64,000 nucleotides of DNA from Thermoanaerobaculia bacterium (GTDB lineage Bacteria; Acidobacteriota; Thermoanaerobaculia; UBA5066). The stretch lies in the NCBI GenBank assembly GCA_022071945.1, contig JAJVIN010000042.1, positions 1 through 64,000 of the forward strand. Reading direction: 5' to 3'. The notes under the pieces were generated by a model. It made no database searches, was not told the DNA's origin, and saw only the letters and a program-made list of their open reading frames with translations. Shown piece by piece: positions 1 through 14,894 of this stretch (positions are counted from its first letter, which is position 1; every line of letters begins with the position of its first letter). A program made the translations under genes and the position numbers.

Positions 1-866
1 CGCCCCCCGCCGCGGCAGCACCGGCCGCCGGCGCACCGGCCGCTGGCGCACCGGCCGCTGGCTCCGCGGCGAAGGCCGCGCCAGCCGCGGAGCAGTCCCC
101 GGCCGAGGACCTCTTCGCCCGAAAGTGTGGCTCGTGCCACACGGTGGGAAAGGGAACCCGGGTGGGCCCGGACCTGAAGGACGTTCACAAGAGGCGGCCA
201 CGGGCCTGGCTCGACCAGTTCGTCAAGGCGCCGAGCACGCTCCTCGACAGCGATCCGGACGCCCGTAACCTCCTGGCCGAGTTCAAGGGCGTCCGGATGC
301 CCGACCTGGGGCTCTCCGAGGCCGATTCGAAGACTCTCGTCGACCTCTTGATTCGCTGCTCCTCCGAGCCCTGCAACCTCGCTGGCAAGTTCGTCGCCGC
401 CGCCACGGCCACCGAAAAGGACATCGCTCTCGGCCGGGAACTCTTCCTCGGCAGCACGTCCATGAAGGCTCGGGGGGCCGCGTGCGTCTCGTGCCACACG
501 GTCCGCGGGGCCAAGAGTGTCCTGGGAGGCGGCCGGCTCGGCAGGGACTTGACCAACGTCTTTGCCCGGCTGGGTGACGAGGGGCTCGACAACGCCCTCA
601 AGAGCCCTGCCTTTCCGCTGATGAACAAGGTCTTCGCCGAACACCCCATCGAGCCGGGCGAGGCCTTCGCCCTCCGCGCTTATCTCTACAAGGCGAATCT
701 CGGCGGAGAGCCCCCCGAGGACGAAACCTGGAGCCCCGTCCTGGCCGGGGGCCTCGGCTCCTTCGCCGTCCTCATCGCCCTCAATGCCGCGTGGAGCCAC
801 CGGCTCCGCGGCGTGAGGAAGCCGCTGACCGCCCGCCGCGAATCGAACAAGGAGTCGCACTCGTGA
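1..866 (+). CDS. narC: membrane-anchored di-haem cytochrome c (NarC-like), 5' end missing
   Basis: Frame 3 is open from the window edge, so the start and any signal peptide lie outside. The visible part begins with an Ala/Pro/Gly-rich linker, followed by two haem c sites: CGSCH (nt 126-140) and CVSCH (nt 483-497). A single hydrophobic segment near the C-terminus (about nt 740-795) is followed by Arg-rich residues, which fits a periplasmic cytochrome with a C-terminal membrane anchor. The stop codon overlaps the narG start in a GTGA. In Thermus a di-haem NarC precedes narGHJI and is needed for an active membrane-bound enzyme; Nitrobacter-type nxr clusters also carry an upstream cytochrome c. 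By position this protein should carry electrons to or from NarI. Family assignment is secure; the symbol rests on context. Confidence 0.82.
   Translation, partial: PPAAAAPAAGAPAAGAPAAGSAAKAAPAAEQSPAEDLFARKCGSCHTVGKGTRVGPDLKDVHKRRPRAWLDQFVKAPSTLLDSDPDARNLLAEFKGVRMPDLGLSEADSKTLVDLLIRCSSEPCNLAGKFVAAATATEKDIALGRELFLGSTSMKARGAACVSCHTVRGAKSVLGGGRLGRDLTNVFARLGDEGLDNALKSPAFPLMNKVFAEHPIEPGEAFALRAYLYKANLGGEPPEDETWSPVLAGGLGSFAVLIALNAAWSHRLRGVRKPLTARRESNKESHS
16..60 (+). repeat. 15-bp tandem repeat encoding a PAAGA-type linker
   Basis: Two exact copies of GCGCACCGGCCGCTG (31-45 and 46-60) follow a degenerate copy (16-30). The repeat is in frame within the cytochrome gene and encodes an Ala-Pro-Gly spacer before the first haem domain. 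It is probably a flexible, length-variable tether rather than a regulatory site. Confidence 0.75.
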
Positions 867-3800
867 AGTGGATCAAGGACCTCGTCAGCCCCGAGACCCG
901 CTCCTGGGAGGAGTTCTACCGTAACCGCTGGCAGCACGACAAAGTCGTCCGCTCCACCCACGGAGTGAACTGCACGGGTGGCTGCTCGTGGAACATTTAT
1001 GTCAAGGAGGGGATCGTCACCTGGGAAATGCAGGCGCTCGACTATCCCCTGCTCGACAGGTCGCTGCCGCCTTACGAGCCCAGGGGCTGCCAGCGGGGCA
1101 TCTCCTATTCCTGGTACCTCTACTCGCCGATCCGCGTGAAGTACCCCTACATCCGAGGCGCCCTCCTCGATCTGTGGCGGGAGGTGAAGAAGAAGCACCA
1201 GGACCCCGTGGCCGCGTGGGAAGCGCTCCAGTCGGACCCGAAGATGCGGAGCCGGTACCAGAGGGCGCGCGGAAAGGGCGGCTTCCGCCGCGCCAAGCTC
1301 GACGAGGCCATGGAGATCATCGGGGCCGCCAACGTCTACACCGCCAAGAAATACGGACCGGACCGGGTGGTCGGGTTCTCGCCGATCCCTGCCATGTCTC
1401 AGCTTTCCTATGCCGCGGGGGCGCGGTTCCTGCAACTGTTCGGCGGCGTGAATCTGTCCTTCTACGACTGGTACTGTGACTTGCCCCCGGCATCGCCCGA
1501 GATCTGGGGGGAACAGACGGACGTCGCCGAGAGCGCCGACTGGTACAACTCCAAGATGATCGCGGTCATGGGGTCGAACCCCAACATGACGCGAACGCCC
1601 GACTGTCACTTCCTGCCCGAGGCGCGGCACAACGGGACGAAGCTCGTCGTCCTCTCGCCGGACTTCTCCCAGGTCTCGAAGTACGCCGACCAGTGGATTC
1701 CGCTCCACGCGGGCCAGGACGGGGCGTTCTGGATGGCCGTCTGCCACGTCATCCTGAAGGAGTTCTACTTCGATCGCCAGACGCCGGCGTTCGAGGCCTA
1801 TCTCAAGCAGTACAGCGATGCGCCGCTCCTCGTGGAACTCACCCCGACCTCGAGGGGGTTCCGGGCCGGCCGGCTCGTGAAGGCGAGCCAGGTGGCGGGA
1901 TACGCGGACGAGGAGAACGCCGACTGGAAGTTCATGGTCCTCGACTCGGCGACGGGCCAGCTGAAGATGCCCGGGGGCGCCGCCGGCCACCGGTGGGGCC
2001 AGGCGGATGGCAAGTGGAATCTCAAGCTCGAGGACGCCCGGACCGGCGAGACCATCGACCCCGTCCTTTCCCTTCTCGGCCAGAAGGCCGAGGCCGTCCA
2101 GGTCGAGTTCGAGCAGTACGAGTCGTCCAACATCGCCCTGCGCGGCGTCCCCTCGATGACCTTGACGAAGGTGGACGGAAAGAGAGTCAGGGTCGTGACC
2201 GTCTTCGACTTGATGATGGCGCGCTATGGCGTCGGGCGCGGTCTCTCGGGGGAGTACCCGTCGAGCTATGACGACCCGGGTCTGACGTACACGCCCGCCT
2301 GGCAGGAAGCCCTCACGGGCATCGACCGCAAGACCGTCATAAGCTTCGCCCGCGAGTGGGCCAACACCGCTGAAAAGACGGGCGGCAAGTGCTCGATCAT
2401 CATCGGGGCCGGGATCAACCACTGGTACCACAACAACCTGATGTACCGCGCCGGCATCATGGCGCTGATCCTGACCGGCTGCGTCGGCAAGAACGGCGGC
2501 GGACTGAATCACTACGTCGGCCAGGAGAAGCTGGCGCCCGTCGCCCCCTGGTCCTACATCGCCTTCGCGCGTGACTGGGCGAGCCCGCCGCGGCTTCAGA
2601 ACGCCCCGTCGTGGCACTACATGCACTGTGATCAGTGGCGGTACGAGGCGGAGTTCACGGAGTATCACCCCGTTCCCGACAAGCCCCGGGAGGAGTCGAT
2701 CGCGAAGGGCCACACGGCCGATCTGCAGGTCAAGGCGGTCAAGAACGGCTGGCTTCCGTTCTTCCCGCAGTGGAACGAGAGTTCGATCGACGTCGTCAAG
2801 AAGGCACGGGCGGCGGGTGCGACGACCGAGGCGGAGATCATCGCGCACGTGGCCAAGCGGCTGGAAAGAGGCGATCTGAGATTCGCGGTCGAGGATCCCG
2901 ATGCGCCCGAGAACTGGCCGCGCGTCTGGTTCATCTGGCGCGGTAACGCGCTCATGTCCAGCGCCAAGGGGCACGAGTACTTCCTGAAGCACTACCTCGG
3001 AACTCACACGAACCTCATCGCCAAGGAGAAGGCGAAGGGCAAGGTCCAGGACGTGACGTGGCGTGAGGCGCCGGAAGGGAAGTTCGACCTCGTCGTCGAC
3101 ATCAACTTCCGCATGGACACATCCGCCCTGTACTCGGACATCGTTCTGCCCGCGGCGACCTGGTACGAGAAGGCCGACCTGAACTCGACGGACCTCCACT
3201 CGTTCATCCATCCCCTCTCCGCCGCCGTCCCCCCGGCCTGGGAGTCCCGTTCCGATTGGGACATGTTCCGGGCGATCTCCGCCAGGACGGCCGAGCTTTC
3301 GATGGCGCACTTCCCCGAGCCGGTCGAGGACCTGGTGATGACGTCGCTGCAGCACGACACCAATGCCGAGATCTCCCAACTCCAGATTCGCGACTGGGCC
3401 AAGGGTGACGGCAAGCCCGTGCCCGGCAAGAGCATGGCGCCGATGAAGATCGTGACCCGCGACTTCCGCCGCCTCCATCAGCGCTATTCGGCGCTCGGGC
3501 CGGCCATGCGGGACGGGATCGGCGCGCACGGCGTCAAGCTCGATGTCGCCGCGCACTACGATGAACTCGTCGCCACGCGCCGCACGGTCGAGGTCGAGGG
3601 GCGGACCTTGCCCTCGATTCATGACGCCGAGCAGGCCGCGGACGCCATCCTCCACCTGGCCCCGGAAACGAATGGCGAGATCTCGTTCAACGGCTACACG
3701 TACCTCGAGAAGAGGTCGGGCGTGAAGCTGACGGATCTCGTCGGCGGGGCCCGGGCCACCCGCATGACCTACAAGGAACTCCAGGCGCAGCCGCGACGCA

Positions 3801-4477
3801 TCCTCAACAGTCCGTGCTGGTCGGGGCTCGTAGAGAACGGCCGCGCCTACTCGGCGTTCACGACGCAGGTCGAGAGGCTCCTGCCCTGGCGGACGCTCAC
3901 CGGCCGGCAGCACATCTACTTCGACCACCCGGGCTACATCGACTTCGGCGAGAACCTGCCCGTCTACAAGCCCGTGCCGCGCCCCGCGCAGTACGGTGAC
4001 TTGAGAGAGAGCGTCGAGGACGGCGTCCTCCTCAACTACCTGACGCCTCACGGGAAGTGGCACATCCACTCGACCTACTACGACAACCACCGGATGCTGA
4101 CCCTTTCGCGGGGAATCGAGCCGGTCTGGATGAGCGTCGAGGACGCGGAGAGGATCGGGATCGTCGACAACGACTGGGTGGAGGTCCACAACGACCACGG
4201 GGTCGTCTGTACCCGCGCGAACGTGTCGGCTCGGATCCCGCGGGGAATCTGCATCATCTATCACTCGCCCGAGCGGACGATGGGCGTGCCGAAGTCCGAG
4301 CTGCGCGGCGGGCGCCGCGCCGGGGGACACAACAGCCTCACGAGGGTCCGGTTGAAGCCCGTCCTGATGATGGGCGGGTACGGCCAGTTCACGTTCCACT
4401 TCAACTACTGGGGACCCACCGGCGTCAACCGCGACACCTCCGTGCGCATCCGCAAGATGACGAAGGTCGAGCTGTAA
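863..4477 (+). CDS. narG: respiratory nitrate reductase alpha subunit (NarG / NxrA type), molybdoenzyme
   Basis: This is the catalytic Mo-bisPGD subunit, reducing nitrate to nitrite or possibly running in reverse. I place the start at GTG 863: it overlaps the cytochrome stop in GTGA and has AAGGAG about 9 nt upstream, giving 1204 aa. The N-terminus matches NarG, with FS0 cluster ligands His33, Cys37, Cys41 and Cys76 and the segments [12 protein letters not shown] and EPRGCQRG. The [12 protein letters not shown] segment (from Tyr201) carries the conserved Asp of the Mo site. There is no Tat signal, so the active site should face the cytoplasm as in E. coli NarG. The length is normal for the family. 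Sequence motifs do not separate a reductase from a cytoplasmic-type nitrite oxidoreductase; phylogeny is needed for that. Confidence 0.96.
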   Translation: MKWIKDLVSPETRSWEEFYRNRWQHDKVVRSTHGVNCTGGCSWNIYVKEGIVTWEMQALDYPLLDRSLPPYEPRGCQRGISYSWYLYSPIRVKYPYIRGALLDLWREVKKKHQDPVAAWEALQSDPKMRSRYQRARGKGGFRRAKLDEAMEIIGAANVYTAKKYGPDRVVGFSPIPAMSQLSYAAGARFLQLFGGVNLSFYDWYCDLPPASPEIWGEQTDVAESADWYNSKMIAVMGSNPNMTRTPDCHFLPEARHNGTKLVVLSPDFSQVSKYADQWIPLHAGQDGAFWMAVCHVILKEFYFDRQTPAFEAYLKQYSDAPLLVELTPTSRGFRAGRLVKASQVAGYADEENADWKFMVLDSATGQLKMPGGAAGHRWGQADGKWNLKLEDARTGETIDPVLSLLGQKAEAVQVEFEQYESSNIALRGVPSMTLTKVDGKRVRVVTVFDLMMARYGVGRGLSGEYPSSYDDPGLTYTPAWQEALTGIDRKTVISFAREWANTAEKTGGKCSIIIGAGINHWYHNNLMYRAGIMALILTGCVGKNGGGLNHYVGQEKLAPVAPWSYIAFARDWASPPRLQNAPSWHYMHCDQWRYEAEFTEYHPVPDKPREESIAKGHTADLQVKAVKNGWLPFFPQWNESSIDVVKKARAAGATTEAEIIAHVAKRLERGDLRFAVEDPDAPENWPRVWFIWRGNALMSSAKGHEYFLKHYLGTHTNLIAKEKAKGKVQDVTWREAPEGKFDLVVDINFRMDTSALYSDIVLPAATWYEKADLNSTDLHSFIHPLSAAVPPAWESRSDWDMFRAISARTAELSMAHFPEPVEDLVMTSLQHDTNAEISQLQIRDWAKGDGKPVPGKSMAPMKIVTRDFRRLHQRYSALGPAMRDGIGAHGVKLDVAAHYDELVATRRTVEVEGRTLPSIHDAEQAADAILHLAPETNGEISFNGYTYLEKRSGVKLTDLVGGARATRMTYKELQAQPRRILNSPCWSGLVENGRAYSAFTTQVERLLPWRTLTGRQHIYFDHPGYIDFGENLPVYKPVPRPAQYGDLRESVEDGVLLNYLTPHGKWHIHSTYYDNHRMLTLSRGIEPVWMSVEDAERIGIVDNDWVEVHNDHGVVCTRANVSARIPRGICIIYHSPERTMGVPKSELRGGRRAGGHNSLTRVRLKPVLMMGGYGQFTFHFNYWGPTGVNRDTSVRIRKMTKVEL

Positions 4478-4488
4478 GGAGCGACAGA

Positions 4489-5981
<1,493 letters not shown>

Positions 5982-5982
<1 letters not shown>

Positions 5983-6584
5983 TGTTGATCACGGATGTCG
6001 AGCCTTCTGTCATCGCCCGGGCCCTTCACGGTGTCGCCGTTGCCTTCGAGTACCCGGATGGACCGCTTCAGGAAGCGGCGGTTGCCGCTCCGGAAGCGGC
6101 GGAGCCGATCGATCCGGACACGGCCGGAGCGCTGCGGGACCTTCTCCGTTTTCGCGGCGAGACCTCCGAGGAAGAGGCTCAGGAGATCTACTCGAGGCTC
6201 TTCGACCTCCAGCCGGTCTGCACCCTTCATCTCGGCTACCACCTGTTCGGCGAGGCCTACCAGCGCGGGGCGCTTCTTTCCGGCCTAGCCGTGGAGATGA
6301 GAAAGGCCGGAATCGCGACCCGGGGCGAACTGCCGGATTACCTTCCGGCCGTGCTCGAGCTTCTGGCCGCGCTCCCCGATGGCGAGGACCGCGAGATGCT
6401 CGTGGACGGTCTCCTGTTGCCCGCGCTCACCCGCATGAACGAAGCGATGAGGGAGTCCGAGAATCCTTGGGCGAGGGTACTCCGGTCCCTTCCGGGCTTC
6501 CTGGCTCCCCTTGGCGGTGGCCATCCCCTTCCGCCGCCCGAACGGCTCACCGATATCGATCTGGAGGTTCAAGCCGATGCTTAA
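5982..6584 (+). CDS. narJ: nitrate reductase maturation chaperone NarJ
   Basis: This 200-aa, mostly helical protein belongs to the NarJ/TorD chaperone family that holds apo-NarGH for cofactor insertion and membrane docking. Recognisable family features are the acidic helix with IYSRLFDLQP followed by the TLHLGYHLFGE segment. The start ATG 5982 shares its first base with the narH stop. The C-terminus overlaps narI by 8 nt. It is not part of the finished enzyme; it acts in the cytoplasm. Confidence 0.9.
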
Positions 6585-7260
6585 CGTGCTCGTTTTCGCG
6601 GCGCTTCCGTACGTCTCGGCCGTCTTGTTCCTCCTGGTTTCGATCCAGAGGTACCGCCGCGACCCCTTCACGTTCAGCAGCCTCTCCTCGCAGTTCCTCG
6701 AGACAAAGGGACTGTTTTGGGGATCGGTGCCCTTCCATCTGGGCATCCTCACGCTCTTCTTCGGGCACCTCCTGGGGTTCCTCTTCCCGAGGCAGATGAC
6801 GCTGTGGAATCTCGTCCCCGTCAGACTCTTCATTCTGGAGGCCTCGGGCCTCGCCGCGGCCTTCCTGACGCTTTTCGGGCTGGGGGGGCTGATCGTGCGG
6901 CGTGTATCGACGCCGAGGCTGCGGACGGTGACGACGCCGGCCGACATCCTCGTCTACTTGCTGCTCCTCTTCCAGATCGTGACGGGACTGTGGGTCGCGA
7001 TCGCCCTGAGGTGGGGGAGTGCCTGGTACACCCAAACCGTCGTTCCGTATCTCTGGTCGCTCTTCAAGTTCCAGCCCGAGATCCAGAGAGTGACGGAGTT
7101 GAAGCTGGCCGCCCAGTTGCACATCGGAGGAGCGTTCGTCCTGTTCGCGGCCTTTAGCTTCACGCGGCTCGTCCACGCCCTGGTCGCCCCCGTGCCGTAC
7201 CTGTGGCGTCCCAACCAACTCGTGATCTGGAACCGTCTCAGGGGCGGCGCGCGGTTCTGA
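6577..7260 (+). CDS. narI: nitrate reductase gamma subunit, di-haem b membrane protein
   Basis: A 227-aa integral membrane protein with five predicted helices, the usual size for NarI. Histidines in the second helix (FHLGILTLFFGH) and the last helix (QLHIGG...LVHALV) are placed as the two haem b ligand pairs. I chose ATG 6577 because GGAGG sits 9 nt upstream and the protein then begins at the first transmembrane helix; longer readings run into narJ. It would oxidise quinol or accept electrons from the NarC-like cytochrome and pass them to NarH. Confidence 0.93.
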   Translation: MLNVLVFAALPYVSAVLFLLVSIQRYRRDPFTFSSLSSQFLETKGLFWGSVPFHLGILTLFFGHLLGFLFPRQMTLWNLVPVRLFILEASGLAAAFLTLFGLGGLIVRRVSTPRLRTVTTPADILVYLLLLFQIVTGLWVAIALRWGSAWYTQTVVPYLWSLFKFQPEIQRVTELKLAAQLHIGGAFVLFAAFSFTRLVHALVAPVPYLWRPNQLVIWNRLRGGARF

Positions 7261-7291
7261 GGCACCGAGGGGAACGAGGCGAGGACACGCG

Positions 7292-8863
7292 ATGAACGAG
7301 CGGGGACGTTCCCTGATGGTTCTGACGGCGAACACGGTCGCCTTCGGAGTCTGTTTCGCGGTCTGGGTCATGTACGGTGTTCTCGTCACCTTCCTCGTCG
7401 ACAACAAGGTGTTTGCGTTCGACAAGGGCCAGATCGGTCTCCTCATCGGTATCCCGATCCTGACGGGATCTGTTCTGAGGCTGCCGGCGGGGCTCCTGAC
7501 GGACAAGCTCGGCGGGCGCCCCGTCTTCACGGGGATGATCCTGATCTCCGCGGTTTTCACATATCTGACGAGCTTGGCAGATTCCTTCCTGTCACTTCTG
7601 CTGTGTGGCCTCGGATTCGGATTGACGGGCGCCACGTTCGCTGCCGGCGTGGCCTACACGAGCCTTTGGTTCCAGCCAGCCTCACGCGGAACTGCACTCG
7701 GGATTTTCGGGGTTGGGAACATGGGAGCCGGTCTCGCGAGCCTGTTCGCGCCGCAGTTGCTCGACGTGCTGACGGCGGGCGGCAAGAACCTCGACGGCTG
7801 GCGGCAAATGCCCAGGATCTACGCCGCCGCCCTGGCCGTATTGGCGGTTCTCTATTGGTTTTCGACGTTCTCCAAACGGCCGGAGGGAGAGAGCCTTCCG
7901 CTCTCTGCCCGGCTGCAGCCGCTCCGAGTGCCGCGTGTCTGGAGATTCGGGCTCTACTACTTCCTGGTCTTCGGCGGCTTTGTCGCGCTCTCGAGTTGGC
8001 TCATCGCTTACTACGTCAATGTCTACGGCGCCTCGGTAGCTCGGGCAGGTGCGATGGCGGCGCTCTTCTCCCTGCCGGCGGGGCTGGTCCGGGTGCTCGG
8101 GGGTTGGCTCGCGGACCGGTATGGCCCGCGGCCCGTTATGTATGGCGTTCTGGCGGGTTGCTCGGTCTCCTTCTTGCTGCTGTCGGTGCCCAGGATGGAC
8201 ATCTACGCCCCGGGAGAGGGGCTGATGGCCCCCGAGGCAGGCACGGTGGGCGAGGTTCGTCCCGAGTCGATCGTGTTGAACAGCAAGTCTCTCCAGCTCT
8301 CACCGAAACCGGATGGGCAGGAGCAAGACGCGAAGGGCGTGCTGGTGTGGCCTCGGGGACGGTCTTGGCAGGAGCCTGCCGTCGTCCCCGGAACACATGT
8401 CGCTCGAAAGCAGTTACTGGCCCGCGGGGTCACCCACATCTACTTCCAGGCGAACATGACGATCTTCGCCGGTCTGTCGATTCTCGCCGCGCTCTTCATG
8501 GGCGTGGGCGCAGGCGCAGTCTTCAAGTATGTCGCGGACTACTTTCCCACGAGCGTCGGCACGGTCGGCGGGCTGGTCGGGGTCATTGGCGGTCTCGGAG
8601 GCTTCTTCGGCCCGGTTCTCTTCGGCTACCTTCTGAAGTGGACGGGCATCTGGACGACGTGCTGGCTCTTCTTCTTCGGCCTGTCGCTCGTCTGTCTCGC
8701 CTGGATGTACATCACCGTGCAAAGGCTGCAGGCGGCGGCGGCGCCACATGTGAGGTCCGACATCGAGATTCGCCCGGCGCGGGAGGAGATCGAGCGGGTG
8801 GCGAGCGAGATCGAGGAACTCGCCAAGAGATTGCGTCACAGAAAAGCGAGGGAGGCCAAGTGA
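7292..8863 (+). CDS. narK: NarK-type nitrate/nitrite MFS transporter with long extracytoplasmic loop
   Basis: A 523-aa major facilitator with about 12 helices. The RLPAGLLTDKLGGRP loop between helices 2 and 3 and glycine-rich helices such as GVIGGLGGFFGP are nitrate-signature features of the NarK/Nrt branch. After helix 9 there is an unusually long hydrophilic loop (about nt 8190-8445, roughly 85 residues), predicted on the outer face of the membrane. The C-terminus adds a charged, coiled-coil-like tail. The start ATG 7292 has GAGG upstream, and the stop overlaps the next start in TGATG. It should import nitrate and/or exchange nitrite for the neighbouring reductase. Confidence 0.9.
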   Translation: MNERGRSLMVLTANTVAFGVCFAVWVMYGVLVTFLVDNKVFAFDKGQIGLLIGIPILTGSVLRLPAGLLTDKLGGRPVFTGMILISAVFTYLTSLADSFLSLLLCGLGFGLTGATFAAGVAYTSLWFQPASRGTALGIFGVGNMGAGLASLFAPQLLDVLTAGGKNLDGWRQMPRIYAAALAVLAVLYWFSTFSKRPEGESLPLSARLQPLRVPRVWRFGLYYFLVFGGFVALSSWLIAYYVNVYGASVARAGAMAALFSLPAGLVRVLGGWLADRYGPRPVMYGVLAGCSVSFLLLSVPRMDIYAPGEGLMAPEAGTVGEVRPESIVLNSKSLQLSPKPDGQEQDAKGVLVWPRGRSWQEPAVVPGTHVARKQLLARGVTHIYFQANMTIFAGLSILAALFMGVGAGAVFKYVADYFPTSVGTVGGLVGVIGGLGGFFGPVLFGYLLKWTGIWTTCWLFFFGLSLVCLAWMYITVQRLQAAAAPHVRSDIEIRPAREEIERVASEIEELAKRLRHRKAREAK

Positions 8864-9963
8864 TGGCCGTTGCCGCCGTGCCCACTCCTCCATCCGGGCT
8901 GCCGCTTCGCTCCCCTACCCTGGATGCCGTTCGCGACGGCATCGCAGGGCTGCATCCGGCTTACTTCGCGATGACGATGGCGACGGGGATCGTCTCGGTT
9001 GCCGTCGCGCTGCATGGCAAGCGAAACCTCGGCGTACTGCTGTACGCCGTCAACGTTCCCGCCTACCTGATTCTCTGGGGCCTGACGATTGCCCGAGGGC
9101 TTTCCTTCCGGGACCGGCTCGTGGCGGACCTGATGCACCATCAGCGCGGGGTCGGCTTCTTCACAGTTGTTGCGGGCACGAGCGTCCTGGGGGTCCAGAC
9201 GCTTACACTGTGGGGCCACACCCACGCCGCTCTCGTGCTTTTGGGAGCCGCCGGTGTCCTTTGGGGGCTCTTGACTTACGGGATCTTTACCGTGCTGACG
9301 GTGAAGAAGGACAAGCCTTCTCTCGCCGATGGCATCCATGGCGGCTGGCTCGTGGCCGTCGTCGCGACGGAATCGATCTCGAATCTGGCGGGGCTCGTGG
9401 CGCCCAGACTTCCAGGGACGCACGAAGGGCTTCTCTTCATCTCCCTGGCGTTCTGGCTCTTTGGCGGGATGCTCTACATCTGGATGATCTCGTTGATCTT
9501 CTACAGGTACACATTCTTCCGGTTCCTGCCGTCGGACCTCATGCCTCCCTATTGGATCAACATGGGGGCGATGGCGATCTCGGCGCTCGCGGGGACGACC
9601 CTCATCGGGGCAGCGCCCGGTTCCCCGCTTCTCCAGCGTGTCCTGCCGTTCTTGCACGGGTTCACCCTGTTCTTCTGGGCCACGGCGACCTGGTGGATTC
9701 CGATGCTCGTGATCCTGGCCTTCTGGCGCCACGTGATCTGCCGTTTCGAACTCTCCTACGACCCGATGTACTGGGGTGCCGTCTTTCCGATGGGGATGTA
9801 CTCGGTTTCGACCCTTCGCCTCTCCCTGGTCGAGGATGCCTCCTTTCTGGTTCCCGTCTCCCGTGTATTCGGCGCCGTCGCGTTCATCGCGTGGTCTGCC
9901 GCTTTCGCTGGTCTGACCCGGAATCTCTTTCGTGCGTTGAGGACATCAAGGAATGCCGCATAA
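8863..9963 (+). CDS. TDT/SLAC1-TehA family membrane channel or transporter
   Basis: A 366-aa protein with about ten hydrophobic helices. The N-terminal signature HPAYFAMTMATGIVSVA is typical of the tellurite-resistance/dicarboxylate transporter family, which includes TehA, Mae1 and plant SLAC1 anion channels. The start ATG 8863 shares a base with the narK stop, and the gene ends 11 nt inside actA, so it is co-translated with both. The family carries anions, including nitrate for SLAC1, so a nitrate/nitrite efflux path is a reasonable inference here. The substrate cannot be read from the sequence. Confidence 0.88.
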   Translation: MAVAAVPTPPSGLPLRSPTLDAVRDGIAGLHPAYFAMTMATGIVSVAVALHGKRNLGVLLYAVNVPAYLILWGLTIARGLSFRDRLVADLMHHQRGVGFFTVVAGTSVLGVQTLTLWGHTHAALVLLGAAGVLWGLLTYGIFTVLTVKKDKPSLADGIHGGWLVAVVATESISNLAGLVAPRLPGTHEGLLFISLAFWLFGGMLYIWMISLIFYRYTFFRFLPSDLMPPYWINMGAMAISALAGTTLIGAAPGSPLLQRVLPFLHGFTLFFWATATWWIPMLVILAFWRHVICRFELSYDPMYWGAVFPMGMYSVSTLRLSLVEDASFLVPVSRVFGAVAFIAWSAAFAGLTRNLFRALRTSRNAA

Positions 9964-10561
9964 ATACGCCTCCCGGGGGCGCCGGGCCATCCGCTTCGCG
10001 GCCGCGTCAGCCGCGCTCTTCTCCTTGGCCTGCGAGCCGACCAACAAGGGTTACTCCCCCAATCAGCCGGTCGTCTACTCACACGCGGTCCACGCCGGCG
10101 CGCTCAAGATCCCGTGCCCGTACTGTCACTATGCCGCCGAGCGGGGCCGGCACGCGGGGATCCCGGCCGCCCAGATCTGCATGAACTGCCATTCGCAGGT
10201 CGTCAAGGACCATCCCGAGATCGCGAAGGTGAAGGAGTCGTTGAAGACGGGCCGCCCGATCGAGTGGGTCCGGATCCACCGCATGCCGGACTTCGTCTAC
10301 TTCGACCACTCCGCTCACGTGAACAAGGGCGTCGCCTGCCAGACGTGCCACGGCCCTGTCGAGACAATGGGCCGGGTGACGCAGGAGAGCCCGCTGACGA
10401 TGGGGTGGTGCGTCGAGTGCCACCGCAAGAGCTGGCCCAAGGCCGTCGAGAGGGCCGCCGTGGCCGCCCTGAACATGCCGAAAGAAGAGGCCTTCCCGCC
10501 CGGAACGGCTCCAATGACCCGCGCGAACAGGCTGACCGATTGCGCCGTGTGCCACCACTGA
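9953..10561 (+). CDS. actA: alternative complex III penta-haem cytochrome c subunit ActA
   Basis: This 202-aa exported protein has five CxxCH haem sites: CPYCH, CMNCH, CQTCH, CVECH and CAVCH, the last at the extreme C-terminus. Additional histidines (SHAVHAG, FDHSAHV) fit bis-His ligation as in ActA. The N-terminus is a signal peptide ending near the cysteine of SLAC, which may be lipidated although the lipobox is imperfect. It lies immediately upstream of the ActB fusion gene, the standard act order. In alternative complex III this subunit passes electrons from quinol oxidation to periplasmic acceptors. Confidence 0.93.
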   Translation: MPHKYASRGRRAIRFAAASAALFSLACEPTNKGYSPNQPVVYSHAVHAGALKIPCPYCHYAAERGRHAGIPAAQICMNCHSQVVKDHPEIAKVKESLKTGRPIEWVRIHRMPDFVYFDHSAHVNKGVACQTCHGPVETMGRVTQESPLTMGWCVECHRKSWPKAVERAAVAALNMPKEEAFPPGTAPMTRANRLTDCAVCHH

Positions 10562-10569
10562 GGGACGAG

Positions 10570-13526
<2,957 letters not shown>

Positions 13527-13527
<1 letters not shown>

Positions 13528-14894
13528 TGAGCGCCGCAGCGCATCACGCCGAGGAACTCGTCCTCGGCAAGCCGAGCTTCGGGCAGGTCACGGCCGAGAT
13601 CGCGGCGCCCATGGAACGGCGGCCGGGAGCGTTCTGGCTCCTGGCGTTTCTGGCCGCGTTTTCCGCGCTCGTTCTGGGTGTCGTTCTCATCGGCCACACG
13701 ATGTGGAAGGGCATCGGGGTCTGGGGGTTGAACCGGACGGTCGGCTGGGGTTACGACATCACCAACTTCGTCTTCTGGGTCGGGATCGGACATGCCGGGA
13801 CGCTCATCTCGGCCATCCTGCTCCTGTTTCGTCAGAGGTGGCGGACCTCCATCGCGCGCGCGGCCGAGGCGATGACGATCTTCGCCGTCATGTGCGCGGC
13901 GCTCTTCCCGCTGATCCACATGGGCCGGCCCTGGCTCGCATTCTGGGTCTTTCCGTATCCCAACACGCGCGGCCCGATCGCCGTCAACTTCCGCTCCCCG
14001 CTCCTGTGGGACGTCTTTGCGATCTCGACCTACTTCACGGTCTCGCTCGTGTTCTGGTACGTCGGCATGATCCCCGATCTCGCCACGATGCGTGACCGCG
14101 CCAGGGGACTCAGGAAGAGGCTCTATGCCTTCTTCGCCCTCGGCTGGGATGGCGGGACGAGGACATGGCAGCGTTACGAGAAAGCCTGCTTGCTCCTGGC
14201 GGGTCTCGCGACGCCTCTCGTCGTCTCCGTTCACACCATCGTGTCGTTCGACTTCGCCACGAGCGTGATTCCCGGGTGGCACACGACGATCTTCCCGCCC
14301 TACTTCGTGGCGGGGGCGGTCTTCTCAGGCTTCGCGATGGTCATCACCCTCCTGCTCTTGACGAGGAAGGCCCTCGACCTCGAGAAGTACATCACCGACA
14401 CGCACTTCGAGAAGATGGCGAAGGTCCTGTTGACGACGGGCATGATCGTCGGCTTCGCCTATGCCACGGAACTCTTCATCGCGTTCTACAGCGCCAACCG
14501 GTACGAGCGCTTCACCTTCGAGAACCGCGCGTTTGGACCGTATGCCTGGGCCTACTGGACGATGGTGACCTGCAACGTCGTGGTCCCGCAGGTCTTCTGG
14601 TGGAAGCGCGCGCGCCGGTCCGCCTTCCTGCTGTTCGTGGCCTCGTGCCTGGTGAACGTCGGGATGTGGTTCGAGAGGTTCAACATCATCGTCACCTCTC
14701 TTCACCGCGACTACCTGACCTCGTCCTGGACGTACTACAGACCGACGCTCGTCGAGGTGGGGATCCTGCTCGGGAGCTTTGGTCTTTTCTTCACGTGTTT
14801 TCTGATCTTCGTCAGGGTGGCGCCGGTCGTGGCCTTCCACGAGGTCAAGCTGACGCTGGCGGAACAGAAGGAGACGGCGCATGCCTCCCACTGA
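13527..14894 (+). CDS. actC: alternative complex III NrfD-like membrane subunit ActC
   Basis: A 455-aa integral membrane protein with about ten helices of the NrfD/PsrC family. Conserved features include WKGIGVWGLNRTVGWG in the first loop, the helix with GIGHAGTLISAIL, and HMGRPW followed by YPNTRGP, all typical of the quinol-interacting ActC. The start shares a base with the actB stop, and its end overlaps actD by 14 nt. It anchors ActB and is predicted to oxidise menaquinol or another quinol. Confidence 0.94.
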
